Assembly (NCBI GenBank): GCA_019247135.1
Contig: JAFAPL010000436.1
Span: 1 to 7,514 of the forward strand
DNA from: Chloroflexota bacterium
GTDB lineage: Bacteria > Chloroflexota > UBA6077 > CF-72
Length of the DNA stretch: 7,514 nucleotides
Direction: 5' to 3'
In this document: positions 1 through 6,893 of the stretch, piece after piece
Layout: each line of letters starts with the position of its first letter
Position numbering within the stretch: position 1 is the stretch's first letter
Position numbers and translations under genes: made by a program
Notes under the pieces: model-generated
Database searches by the model: none
What the model saw: the letters and a program-made list of their open reading frames with translations, nothing else
Told to the model about the DNA's origin: nothing

Positions 1-1745
1 TGCGACGGCGGCACCACCCGGTCCTCCAGGCCCTGAAACAGGATCACCGGGCACGACAGCCGGTCGGCGTAGTGGATCGGCGAGCGCTCCTCGTACACCT
101 TCTTATCGGCCGGGTACGGTCCGATCAAACTGTCGAGGTAGCGCGACTCGAATTTGTGCGTATCGATCGCGAGCGCTTCGCAGTCGGCCACGCCGTAGTA
201 GGACGCACCCGCGGCGAAGTTGTCGTGGAAGACCAGCGCGCACAGCGTCGTGTATCCGCCGGCGCTACCACCGCGGATCGCCAGCCGGCGCCCGTCGACA
301 TCGCCCTGTTGGGCGAGGTAGCGCGCGGCATTGATGCAATCCTCCACGTCGACGATGCCCCACGTGCCCCTGAGTCGCTCGCGGTACTCGCGCCCGAAGC
401 CGGTGCTGCCGCCGTAGTTGACGTCGACCACGCCGAAGCCGCGGCTGGTCCAGTACTGCGTCTCGAGGCTGAACCGCGCAGGAGAAGAAGCCGTTGGCCC
501 GCCATGGCTCTCGACGATGAGCGGTGGCTGCTCGCCTGGGGGGCCGACGAAGTCAGCGTTCGTCGGTGGATAATACGTCGCGTACGCGGGTTTGCCACCG
601 GAGGTTGGAAAGGCGATCGCCCGCGGACGTGAGACGTAGCCCGGATCGACGGCTTCGGGCACGCTGCGGGCAAGTACCTGGTGTTGACCGGTGGCGAGGT
701 CCAGCCGAACAACGGATGCGGCTTCTGTGGCGGACGCGGCGACGAACACGAGCGTGTTGCCGCTGTTACGGAGTCGCGGTGAGATCGCGGTGTACGGCAC
801 ACTGAGATCACGCAGGCTGCCGCCGGACTCCAGGACGGCGAGGTGATCGAAGCCGTCTTTTGAATACAGGCAGATGATTCGGCCGTCCCGGAGAAAGGTA
901 TACGTCGACAGGCCGAACACCCATTGTGGAACGCCGAATTCGGCCTCCATCGGCGCGAGTGCGTCGATACGACCATTTTGCCAGGCGTAGAGATTCCACC
1001 AACCCGTACGATCGGAGACGAAATGGAGTAATCCGTTCGGGCTCCACTCCGGCTGGAAGATCGACTCCTCCGGTCCGCCCGCGACACGCCGTGTGTTGGA
1101 GACGGAGCTGTCGGCCGCCAGGTCGCCCAGCCACAGCTCCGTGCCGTCCCACGGCATGCGCGGATGGTCCCAGGCCAGCCATGCGAGCGTCTTGCCGTCG
1201 GGGCTGATGCGCGGATTAGAGAAAAAGTCGTGACCGTTCACAATAGTCCGCGGAGCGGCGGAACCGTCAGTTGGCAAGACGGCCAGGTGGTTGTCAGCGT
1301 CTGGGCCCGCGTCGGAGTGGACCTCGCGGACGCAGATCATCAACCGACCGTCGCTCGTGATGCAGCCGTCGGCGAAGCGTTCGCCTGAGGGCACGGCGGG
1401 CTCCGGCGTGACAGGCTGTGGTGCGGCGCCGTCCTGAACACGATAGAGGCGCTGGTCGGCAAAATTTGAAAAGTACGCGCTCGCGTCGTGAATGACGAAC
1501 GCGCCACCACCATATTCATGCACTCTCGTTCGGACGTAGAAGGGCGACGGTACGATCTCGGTGCGTGTTCCGTCGGGCGATAGACGAACGAGGGTCACGC
1601 GTCCCGATTCGGTCGGCTTGCCTTCCGACCAGTAGATCGTGTCACCGACGATGTCCGCGACGCCGAGCGGAATCGCCCCCGCGGCGATCGCGTTGGCGGT
1701 AACGGGCGACTCCCAGCTACCGTACGGTGCGGCGCGTGTGCTCAT
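1..1745 (-). CDS. S9-family (prolyl oligopeptidase-type) serine peptidase, C-terminus cut by window edge
   Basis: The minus-strand frame from the ATG at 1745 stays open for 581 codons to the left edge. It reads as a cytoplasmic two-domain S9 peptidase: an N-terminal beta-propeller (about residues 25-380, with blade-like motifs such as ISPDGK and WSPNG) and a C-terminal alpha/beta hydrolase. The opening PYGSWESP is typical of this S9 group. Visible active-site elements are HGGP at 414-417 (oxyanion region), the nucleophile Ser494 in GGSAGG, and Asp575 in GLEDRVVPP. The catalytic His, expected some 30-40 residues later, lies outside the window. I see no signal peptide. Members cleave short peptides, acylaminoacyl-peptides or similar amides; the substrate here cannot be told. 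The start codon overlaps the stop of the upstream binding-protein gene as ATGA, which fixes the start and implies coupled translation. The family call is firm; the exact specificity is not. Confidence 0.93.
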   Translation of the reverse strand, partial: MSTRAAPYGSWESPVTANAIAAGAIPLGVADIVGDTIYWSEGKPTESGRVTLVRLSPDGTRTEIVPSPFYVRTRVHEYGGGAFVIHDASAYFSNFADQRLYRVQDGAAPQPVTPEPAVPSGERFADGCITSDGRLMICVREVHSDAGPDADNHLAVLPTDGSAAPRTIVNGHDFFSNPRISPDGKTLAWLAWDHPRMPWDGTELWLGDLAADSSVSNTRRVAGGPEESIFQPEWSPNGLLHFVSDRTGWWNLYAWQNGRIDALAPMEAEFGVPQWVFGLSTYTFLRDGRIICLYSKDGFDHLAVLESGGSLRDLSVPYTAISPRLRNSGNTLVFVAASATEAASVVRLDLATGQHQVLARSVPEAVDPGYVSRPRAIAFPTSGGKPAYATYYPPTNADFVGPPGEQPPLIVESHGGPTASSPARFSLETQYWTSRGFGVVDVNYGGSTGFGREYRERLRGTWGIVDVEDCINAARYLAQQGDVDGRRLAIRGGSAGGYTTLCALVFHDNFAAGASYYGVADCEALAIDTHKFESRYLDSLIGPYPADKKVYEERSPIHYADRLSCPVILFQGLEDRVVPPS

Positions 1746-2755
1746 GGCAGCTGCGCCAGAAAGCGTGTATCGACGAACTGCTCCGGCGTGTAATTGCTCA
1801 CATTCGGTACGGAGCTCTTGAGAAAATCCATCATTGCTTTGATACCAGGCACCGTTGGCTGAAGTGAAGGATCAAACGGGGCCGTCTTTGTGTAGAAATC
1901 GTACGTCTTGCGCAGAATGTCCGGATCGCCGACTTTCGCATATTGATCCTGAACTTGCATCGCCAGGTCCGGTTGTGAGTTCCAGGCGAGGATGCCATCT
2001 CGATAGCCGGCCAGCAGTGGGACCAGCGAGGACGCCAGCTCGTCCAGGCGCGAGCGTTTTACCACGAGTCCGGTGTTCTGGTACGGCTGTGAAAAGATGT
2101 CCTGTAACAAGTGGAAGCCCTTCGACTCCACGACAAACGATTGTGGTGGGGCGACTACGCCAGCTTGAACCTGGCCGGAAAGCATGGCCGGAAGAATTTC
2201 TGTCGCGCTGCCGATCGGCCGCAGGTCGACATCTTCTGGTTTGAGTCCGAGCAGGGATAAGGAAACACGCGCGGAGTAGTCCGTCGGAGTGCCCGCTTTA
2301 TCCGACGCAATGGCTTTCCCTTTCAGCTGTTCGGCGTTGGTGATCTCGGGCACCGCGTACAGAGCGAGGATGGGGTGGTTCAACGCGGAGCCGATGAAGA
2401 CGAGATCCAGGCCACCGTTCACGTCGGCGGTGATGATGGGTGCGGCGGAGACCTCCTCCGCGTCGATGCTGTTGGAGATGATGGCCGGCACCGCCGCACT
2501 GGTCTCGATGAACTGGATGTCGACGCTGACGCCGTATTTGTCGAAGGCATTCGTGGCCTTGGCCATCCACAATGGGGCGAACGAGCCGGTCGGTGAGCCA
2601 TACGACACCGTGAGCTTTGTCGCCGCCGCGCGGGTGGCCGCTGGAGCAGCGGTCGGCGTTGGCTGCGGCACGGCGGCGGGTACGCAGGCTTGCAGCGCGC
2701 CGCCAGCAGCGACCGCGCACAGGCGCAAGAATGTGCGACGCGATCGGGTCCGCAT
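1742..2755 (-). CDS. ABC transporter substrate-binding lipoprotein, NitT/TauT (NMT1/THI5-like) type
   Basis: This 337-residue protein should be exported and lipid-anchored. The leader carries a twin-arginine-like motif SRRTFLR (residues 5-11), a hydrophobic stretch, and a lipobox LQAC with the modified Cys at residue 24. A Pro/Thr/Ala-rich linker (about 25-45) precedes the binding domain, which starts near KLTVSYGSP. The pattern SFAPLWMAKATNAFDKYGV, the EQLKGKAIASDKAGTPTDY segment and AMLSGQVQAGVVAPPQ are those of NMT1/SsuA-like periplasmic binding proteins, which bind nitrate, sulfonates, pyrimidine precursors and similar small molecules. Ligand identity cannot be inferred here. It is the first gene of a minus-strand unit and overlaps the downstream peptidase by four bases. 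The usual partner permease and ATPase are absent from the window; they might lie beyond the peptidase, or the protein may rely on a transporter elsewhere. The ATG at 2755 is chosen because the signal sequence begins directly there. Confidence 0.92.
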   Translation of the reverse strand: MRTRSRRTFLRLCAVAAGGALQACVPAAVPQPTPTAAPAATRAAATKLTVSYGSPTGSFAPLWMAKATNAFDKYGVSVDIQFIETSAAVPAIISNSIDAEEVSAAPIITADVNGGLDLVFIGSALNHPILALYAVPEITNAEQLKGKAIASDKAGTPTDYSARVSLSLLGLKPEDVDLRPIGSATEILPAMLSGQVQAGVVAPPQSFVVESKGFHLLQDIFSQPYQNTGLVVKRSRLDELASSLVPLLAGYRDGILAWNSQPDLAMQVQDQYAKVGDPDILRKTYDFYTKTAPFDPSLQPTVPGIKAMMDFLKSSVPNVSNYTPEQFVDTRFLAQLP

Positions 2756-2772
2756 GCTCTGGATGAAACCAC

Positions 2773-2786
2773 CCGTCGCGCGACGG
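2773..2786. promoter_or_regulatory. Candidate operator: perfect 14-base palindrome between divergent genes
   Basis: CCGTCGCGCGACGG is its own reverse complement over all 14 bases. It lies in the 46-base gap between the binding-protein start (17 bases away) and the kinase start (15 bases away), so a dimeric regulator bound here could control both directions. A CG at the centre is compatible with, but does not prove, a LacI-type site. No regulator gene is in the window. In G+C-rich DNA short CG palindromes also arise by chance, so the role is inferred from position as much as from sequence. Confidence 0.45.
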
Positions 2787-2789
2787 CGC

Positions 2790-2795
2790 TAGCAT
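2790..2795 (+). promoter_or_regulatory. Possible -10 element for a leaderless kinase transcript
   Basis: TAGCAT matches four of six positions of TATAAT and ends six bases before the kinase GTG. Transcription would then start at or very near the start codon, giving a leaderless mRNA. This fits the lack of a visible Shine-Dalgarno sequence before 2802. No clear -35 hexamer is seen at the right spacing. Weak evidence on its own. Confidence 0.22.
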
Positions 2796-2801
2796 CTGCG
2801 A

Positions 2802-4292
2802 GTGGCCGGTGGCGAGAAGCGGTTAGTCCTTGCCCTCGATATTGGAACGTCGTCTTGTCGGGCGATCCCGTACGACCTTGCCGGCCGCAGGCTCGGGAGC
2901 CGGCGGGCGCAGGTTCAGTATCAGCCGCGGGTTACAGCCGAAGGCGGCGCCGAGCTGGATGCAAACGGCCTGTTCGACCAGGTCTGTCAAACCATCGAGA
3001 CGGTGCTCTCGCAAGGCCGCGAAGAAATCGTCGCGGTCGCGACGTCGACCTTCTGGCACAGTCTGCTCGGGGTCGACGAGAACGGCGAGCCGCTCACACC
3101 GGTGTATCTGTGGATGGACGCGCGCAGCCGCGAGCAGGCGGCCGAGCTGCGGAGCACGCTCGACGAACACGCGGTGCATGCGCGTGTGGGGACGGTCCTG
3201 CACTGGAGCTACTGGCCGGCCAAGCTGCGCTGGCTCCAGCGGACTCAGCCCGAGGTGTATCGCAAGGTGCGGCACTGGATCTCGTTTGGCGAGCTGCTAC
3301 TTGGCCGTCTCACCGGCCAGTGGGGCGTGAGCACGTCAATGGCGTCCGGGACGGGTCTTCTCAACGCCCACACGTGCCAGTGGGATGGCGAGATGCTGCG
3401 CGCCATCGGTGTGGATCAGGATCGGCTGGCGGCTATTCGACCGTTGCGTGAGATGTCCAGCATCAAGCACAAGCAGTGGCCACGCCTGCGCGAGGTGCCG
3501 TGGCTGATGGCCGTTGGCGACGGTGCGTGCAGCAACCTGGGCGCTGGCTGCGCGACCCCGGACTGGTTTGCGCTGATGATCGGCACGTCGGGCGCCGAAC
3601 GCGTCGTTTCGTGTCCGCCGGAGGGATTTTCGATTCCGTGGGGCACGTGGTGCTATCGGGTCGACGAGGCGCGGGTAGTTATGGGCGGCGCGTTCAACGA
3701 TGGTGGCAGTCTGTTCGACTGGTTGCGCCACAGTTTCCGGTTGCCGCAGCTGAACGCGCTGGAGGACGCGCTCGTCGACATGGAGCCCGATGGCCATGGT
3801 CTGACGTTGCTGCCGTTCTGGGCCGGCGAGCGGAGCACAGGCTGGACGGACGACGCGCGCGGGGCGATCCAGGGGCTGCGGCTGCACACGCAGCCCATCG
3901 AGATCGTGCGCGCGTGCCTCGAGGCGATCGCGCTGCGGTTTGGCGAGCTCGATCGCTTGCTGCTGGAGGCGATGCCCGTCGCGGGTCAGGTGGTCGCGAC
4001 GGGCGGCGCGTTGCTGCATTCGCCGGCCTGGATGCAGATCATGGCGGACGTCCTGGGCCGGCCGGTTCTCGCGTCCACTGAGCTCGAGGCGTCAAGTCGC
4101 GGCGCAAGCTTGCTGGCGCTCGAAGCGCTCGGCCTCTTGCCCGAGCCGTTGGACCGCATGCCACCCGCGACGAAACAGCGTTTCGACCCGGTCGCCAAAC
4201 ACACGGAGAAATATCGCGCCGCGGGCGAGCGCCAGCGGCATCTGTACGATCAACTCGTCCGAGCATCTGGAGCAAGCACGCATGACCGATAG
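2802..4292 (+). CDS. FGGY-family carbohydrate kinase (gluconate/xylulose kinase-like)
   Basis: This 496-residue protein has the full FGGY layout: two actin-like ATPase domains and the usual family length. Visible elements are the phosphate-1 motif DIGTSS at 13-18, the sugar-contacting WMDAR at 104-108, the probable catalytic base Asp240 in VGDGACSNLG, the second phosphate motif GTSG at 261-264, LPFWAGERSTGW before the second domain core, and the adenosine motif ATGGALLHSP with T400-G401-G402. The LPFxAGERSxGW stretch recalls gluconokinase-like members, but FGGY specificity is hard to read from motifs; xylulose, gluconate or another pentose, hexonate or ketose are all possible. Translation starts at GTG: an in-frame TAG at 2790-2792 rules out any distant upstream start. 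Its last 11 bases overlap the dehydrogenase gene, so the two form an operon. The partner suggests that the phosphorylated sugar is made by oxidation of a polyol. Confidence 0.93.
   Translation: MAGGEKRLVLALDIGTSSCRAIPYDLAGRRLGSRRAQVQYQPRVTAEGGAELDANGLFDQVCQTIETVLSQGREEIVAVATSTFWHSLLGVDENGEPLTPVYLWMDARSREQAAELRSTLDEHAVHARVGTVLHWSYWPAKLRWLQRTQPEVYRKVRHWISFGELLLGRLTGQWGVSTSMASGTGLLNAHTCQWDGEMLRAIGVDQDRLAAIRPLREMSSIKHKQWPRLREVPWLMAVGDGACSNLGAGCATPDWFALMIGTSGAERVVSCPPEGFSIPWGTWCYRVDEARVVMGGAFNDGGSLFDWLRHSFRLPQLNALEDALVDMEPDGHGLTLLPFWAGERSTGWTDDARGAIQGLRLHTQPIEIVRACLEAIALRFGELDRLLLEAMPVAGQVVATGGALLHSPAWMQIMADVLGRPVLASTELEASSRGASLLALEALGLLPEPLDRMPPATKQRFDPVAKHTEKYRAAGERQRHLYDQLVRASGASTHDR
4269..4272 (+). 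promoter_or_regulatory. Shine-Dalgarno sequence for the short-chain dehydrogenase
   Basis: GGAG lies nine bases before the ATG at 4282, inside the end of the kinase gene. It is the deciding evidence for this start, since the dehydrogenase frame is open much further upstream (to about 3940) within the kinase coding sequence. Confidence 0.6.
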
Positions 4293-5076
4293 ATTGGCCG
4301 ACACGTCTGTCCTGATTACTGGCGCGGCCAGCGGCATTGGCGCGGCATGCGCCCGCCGAATGGCTTCCGAAGGCGCCAGTTTGATGCTGGCTGATCTGAA
4401 TGGCGAAGGCGCCGAGAGCCTGGCTCGGGAGCTGGGGCAGTACAGCGTGCAGGCGGACGTGACCGTCTCACGTGATATCGAGCGCATGCTCGACGCGGCA
4501 TATCAGCGCTGGGGCCGGTTGGACGTGCTGTTCAACAACGCGGGGATAGCCCAGGCCCGGCCGATGCTCGAGCTTACGGAGACAGATTGGGACCGCATGC
4601 TGAACATCAATCTGCGGGCGGTGTTCTTCGTGTTGCAGGCAACGGCGAAGCGAATGCGGCAGCAGAGTCCGATGGCACGCTCGGAGTTGCGGGGCAAGCT
4701 CATTCAGACGGCGTCGATCGCGGCGTTTCGAGGTGGCAATCCGCACCAGGTGCATTACTCGGCGACGAAGGCGGCGGTGGTCAGCGTGACGCGCACGGCG
4801 GCGCAGGTGCTGGCGCCGTTGAAGATCACGTCGAATTGCATCTGCCCGGGGGTGGTGGATACGCCGCTGTGGCAGCGGCTGGACCTCGACTGGGGTGAGA
4901 TCGAGGGTTGGCAGCCGGGCGAGGCGTGGCAGCGTCGGATCGCGGGGATTCCGCTGGGACGGCCCGAGAAGCCTGACGACGTCGCCGGCCTGGTGGCGTT
5001 TCTCGCCAGTCGCGACGCGGACTACATGACGGGCCAGGCGGTCGTGCTCGACGGCGGGCTCGTGATGGGCGGCTGA
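4282..5076 (+). CDS. Short-chain dehydrogenase/reductase (SDR), polyol dehydrogenase-like
   Basis: This 264-residue classical SDR is a cytoplasmic NAD(P)-dependent oxidoreductase of normal length. The Rossmann motif TGAASGIG is at residues 13-20, NNAG at 85-88, and the catalytic set Ser145, Tyr159 and Lys163 (in YSATK) is complete. LADLNG after beta-2 puts an Asp where NAD-preferring enzymes have one. The C-terminal part, with CPGVVDTPLW, a PGE segment, IPLGR and DADYMTGQAVVLDGG, resembles sorbitol/galactitol dehydrogenase-type SDRs, so a polyol or sugar-alcohol substrate is the best guess. Gluconate-type or 3-oxoacyl substrates remain possible, as SDR specificity is poorly predictable. The start is set by a Shine-Dalgarno sequence at 4269-4272 and by the Rossmann fold beginning at once; the frame extends upstream but only as non-SDR sequence antiphase to the kinase. 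The overlap with the kinase gene argues for a shared transcript and pathway. Confidence 0.93.
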   Translation: MTDRLADTSVLITGAASGIGAACARRMASEGASLMLADLNGEGAESLARELGQYSVQADVTVSRDIERMLDAAYQRWGRLDVLFNNAGIAQARPMLELTETDWDRMLNINLRAVFFVLQATAKRMRQQSPMARSELRGKLIQTASIAAFRGGNPHQVHYSATKAAVVSVTRTAAQVLAPLKITSNCICPGVVDTPLWQRLDLDWGEIEGWQPGEAWQRRIAGIPLGRPEKPDDVAGLVAFLASRDADYMTGQAVVLDGGLVMGG

Positions 5077-5211
5077 CAGACCGGCGCGCGTGGGTCGTGC
5101 TCGCGGGCTGGCGCTGAGTGTGGCAGAGATGTCTCTTTCGGGAAACTGAACGCGAGCATTGACGCCCGCGCCCGGCGCCCGGCGCCAGGCTGCCGGCGGT
5201 ACGCTGCGCGC
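5077..5211. other. Intergenic region with short inverted repeats before the alcohol dehydrogenase
   Basis: No gene is seen in these 135 bases. Two short inverted repeats lie end to end: AGAGA-TG-TCTCT at 5125-5136 and TTTC-GG-GAAA at 5136-5145. They could be operator half-sites or mean nothing. Further on, CGGCGCC occurs twice in tandem at 5173-5186, in a G+C-rich run. No hairpin followed by a T-run is present, so I see no intrinsic terminator, and no well-spaced promoter is evident. The alcohol dehydrogenase may be read from the kinase/SDR transcript or from its own unseen promoter. Confidence 0.3.
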
Positions 5212-6309
5212 ATGCTGATGAAGGCCCCGGTTCTGCATGCTGTTCGGGAACCGCTCGTCGTCGAAGACGTCGAGCTGGACGAGCCCAAGACTGGCGAGGT
5301 CCTGGTGCGCATGGCGGCCAGCGGGGTGTGCCACAGCTGTCTCCACGCCGCTGACGGCTCGTGGACTGCGCCGCGGACGCCCATGGTGCTCGGCGACGAG
5401 GGCGCTGGTGTTGTCGAACAGGTCGGCGCGGGGGTCACGCGACTAAAAGCTGGCGACCACGTGATCCTGTCATGGGCGCCGAACTGCGGCTACTGCCGCG
5501 CGTGCGTGACAGGTCACCCGGTGCGCTGCGAAAACCGTCCGCAGAACGCCGCCATGCTGGATGGCACGACGCGCATGCGCCTGCGCGGCAAAGACGTCTA
5601 CCACTACGCCTCGATCGCGACGTTCGCGTCGTACTCGGTCGTGCCCGAGATGGCAGCCATCAAAGTTGACGAAGCGGTGCCTCTCGAGACGGCCGCGTTG
5701 ATCGGCTGCTCGGTGATGACTGGTGTCGGAGCCGTGCTGAATACGGCTCAGGTTCAGCCGGGCGAGAGCCTGGTCGTCATCGGCTGTGGCGGCATCGGCT
5801 TGAACGCTGTTCAGGGCGGTCGACTGGCGAGCGCGGAGCCGTTGATCGCGGTCGACGTCGCAGACAACAAACTCGAGTACGCGCGATCGCTCGGCGCGAC
5901 GCACACGCTGAACGGATCGCGCGAAGACGTTGCGGCGCGCGTTCGCGAGCTGACCGACGGTCGCGGGGCGGACTACGCGGTCGTGGCCGTGGGCAGCACG
6001 AGCGCTGTTCACACGGCGTGGTCCACGCTCGGGCGTGGTGGGACGTGTGTGGTGGTTGGTCTGCCGCCGGCCGACCAGAGGATCGAGATCGACCCGGCCT
6101 CTCTGGTCGGACCCGAGAGACGGTTGGTGGGGAGCTGCTACGGGTCGGCGTCGGTGTTCGCCGATTTTCCCCGCATGGCGAAGTTGTATTTGTCAGGCAA
6201 GCTGAAGGTTGACGAGCTGATCACACGCAGGTATGGCGTAGACGAGGTGAACGAAGCCTTCCGTGCGCTCGCCGCGGGCGAGCTCGCGCGCGGCATTCTC
6301 GTCTTCTGA
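5212..6309 (+). CDS. Medium-chain zinc-type alcohol dehydrogenase with altered catalytic zinc motifs
   Basis: This 365-residue protein is a medium-chain dehydrogenase: a GroES-like catalytic domain (about 1-165) and a Rossmann domain (about 166-330). The structural zinc ligands are intact as C92-x2-C95-x2-C98-x7-C106. The cofactor motif GCGGIG is at 191-196, and Asp214 in AVDV points to NAD(H) rather than NADP(H). GCSVMTG (165-171) supplies the third usual catalytic-zinc Cys (C166), and C40 in GVCHS the first. Two positions differ from the common family pattern: CHSD reads CHSC (Cys43), and the zinc-ligand His of GHE is Asp62 in GDEGAGVV. The overall pattern, with SWxPNCGYC and a long middle loop, is nearest class III-like or mycothiol-type alcohol/aldehyde dehydrogenases; the substrate is unknown. 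ATG at 5212 is used; ATG at 5218 is equally possible. The Shine-Dalgarno sequence is weak. It may belong to the kinase/SDR operon, 135 bases upstream. Confidence 0.92.
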   Translation: MLMKAPVLHAVREPLVVEDVELDEPKTGEVLVRMAASGVCHSCLHAADGSWTAPRTPMVLGDEGAGVVEQVGAGVTRLKAGDHVILSWAPNCGYCRACVTGHPVRCENRPQNAAMLDGTTRMRLRGKDVYHYASIATFASYSVVPEMAAIKVDEAVPLETAALIGCSVMTGVGAVLNTAQVQPGESLVVIGCGGIGLNAVQGGRLASAEPLIAVDVADNKLEYARSLGATHTLNGSREDVAARVRELTDGRGADYAVVAVGSTSAVHTAWSTLGRGGTCVVVGLPPADQRIEIDPASLVGPERRLVGSCYGSASVFADFPRMAKLYLSGKLKVDELITRRYGVDEVNEAFRALAAGELARGILVF

Positions 6310-6350
6310 GTCTTTCCACGTGCGCCGCGGCCGCCGGTGCTCCCCGGCTG
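6310..6350. other. Short convergent intergenic region
   Basis: Two genes converge here, so a terminator would be expected. The 41 bases are very G+C-rich and include the palindrome GCGGCCGC at 6327-6334, but the flanks do not extend it into a long stem and there is no T-run. I see no convincing intrinsic terminator; termination may depend on Rho. Confidence 0.3.
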
Positions 6351-6893
6351 CTACTGGTCGCTGAGGGAGAAAGTGCTCTCGACGGGCAGGCCGGCGCGGA
6401 GCGTGTTCAGGACGACACAGTAACGCTCCGCGTTCTCCAGCAGTCTTTTCGCACGTTCGGGACGGCCGTCGTCCTTCACCTTGACGCGCGACTCGCAGCG
6501 AATGCTGCTGAAGCCCACGGGAGCCTCGCGATCCATGCCCAGCGTGCCGCGCAGATCCAGCTCGCCGATTGCCTCGACCTCGAGCGACTCGATCTCGATC
6601 CCCATCGCTGCGGCGACCATGCGCAACGTCACCTCCTGGCATGCCGCCAGGGCGCCGAGCAGCAGGTCACCCGAGCACGGCACGTCGCCAACGCCGCCCA
6701 CGCCGGGATGGGCGCCGGACTGCCAGATGACATCGGGCGCGGCCTCGGGCGTCATCGCGCAGTGCAGCGGGTCAGCCAGGTCGCTGGCGCTGCTCTTGAC
6801 GCGCAGCGTGATCTGGGCTGCAGTAGGGTCGGACTGATAGCGCGCCTTGATCGGCGCCTGGAGCTCGCGCAAGTTGACCTGAGTGCTGGGCAT
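6351..6893 (-). CDS. OsmC/Ohr-family thiol protein
   Basis: This 180-residue protein fits the OsmC/Ohr superfamily, cytoplasmic proteins whose paired cysteines reduce organic hydroperoxides or related oxidants. The two hallmark cysteines are present: C85 in GDLLLGALAACQEVT at the head of the central helix, and C159 in AERYCVVLNTLR. The stretch RGTLGMDREAPVGF between them is also typical. Extra cysteines occur at 45 and 73 (PCSGD). The start chosen is the ATG at 6893, because relatives begin near the sequence QVNLRELQAPIKARY. In-frame ATG at 6911 and GTG at 6923 would add 6 or 10 residues; none has a good Shine-Dalgarno sequence. It lies 99 bases after the two-CxxC gene on the same strand and converges with the alcohol dehydrogenase. 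Peroxidase activity is a family inference; some OsmC-like proteins have no known substrate. Confidence 0.9.
   Translation of the reverse strand: MPSTQVNLRELQAPIKARYQSDPTAAQITLRVKSSASDLADPLHCAMTPEAAPDVIWQSGAHPGVGGVGDVPCSGDLLLGALAACQEVTLRMVAAAMGIEIESLEVEAIGELDLRGTLGMDREAPVGFSSIRCESRVKVKDDGRPERAKRLLENAERYCVVLNTLRAGLPVESTFSLSDQ

Noticed and set aside
125..1087. Minus-strand 320-codon open frame inside the peptidase gene
   Set aside because: It is out of phase with the S9 frame, which carries HGGP, GGSAGG and the propeller motifs. The product is Ser/Arg-rich low-complexity sequence.
2690..3451. Plus-strand open frame spanning the divergent gap and the kinase start
   Set aside because: It crosses the binding-protein leader in antisense and overlaps the kinase out of frame; its product is Arg/Gly-rich and lacks family motifs.
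3336..4019. Minus-strand open frame opposite the kinase
   Set aside because: It is antisense to the conserved FGGY domains and has no domain pattern of its own.
5121..5136. TGGCAG as a sigma-54 -24 element
   Set aside because: The required GC dinucleotide of the -12 element is missing at the correct distance.
5173..5186. Tandem CGGCGCC as a repeat element
   Set aside because: Only two copies of seven bases in a G+C-rich run; likely chance or slippage rather than a functional repeat.
5159..5205. TTGACG followed by TACGCT as a promoter for the alcohol dehydrogenase
   Set aside because: The spacing is about 35 bases, twice what a sigma-70 promoter needs, and the DNA between is extremely G+C-rich.
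4468..5346. Long minus-strand open frame opposite the SDR and the start of the alcohol dehydrogenase
   Set aside because: It is antisense to a gene with complete SDR motifs, its protein is Arg/His-rich without a recognisable domain, and such shadow frames are common in G+C-rich DNA.
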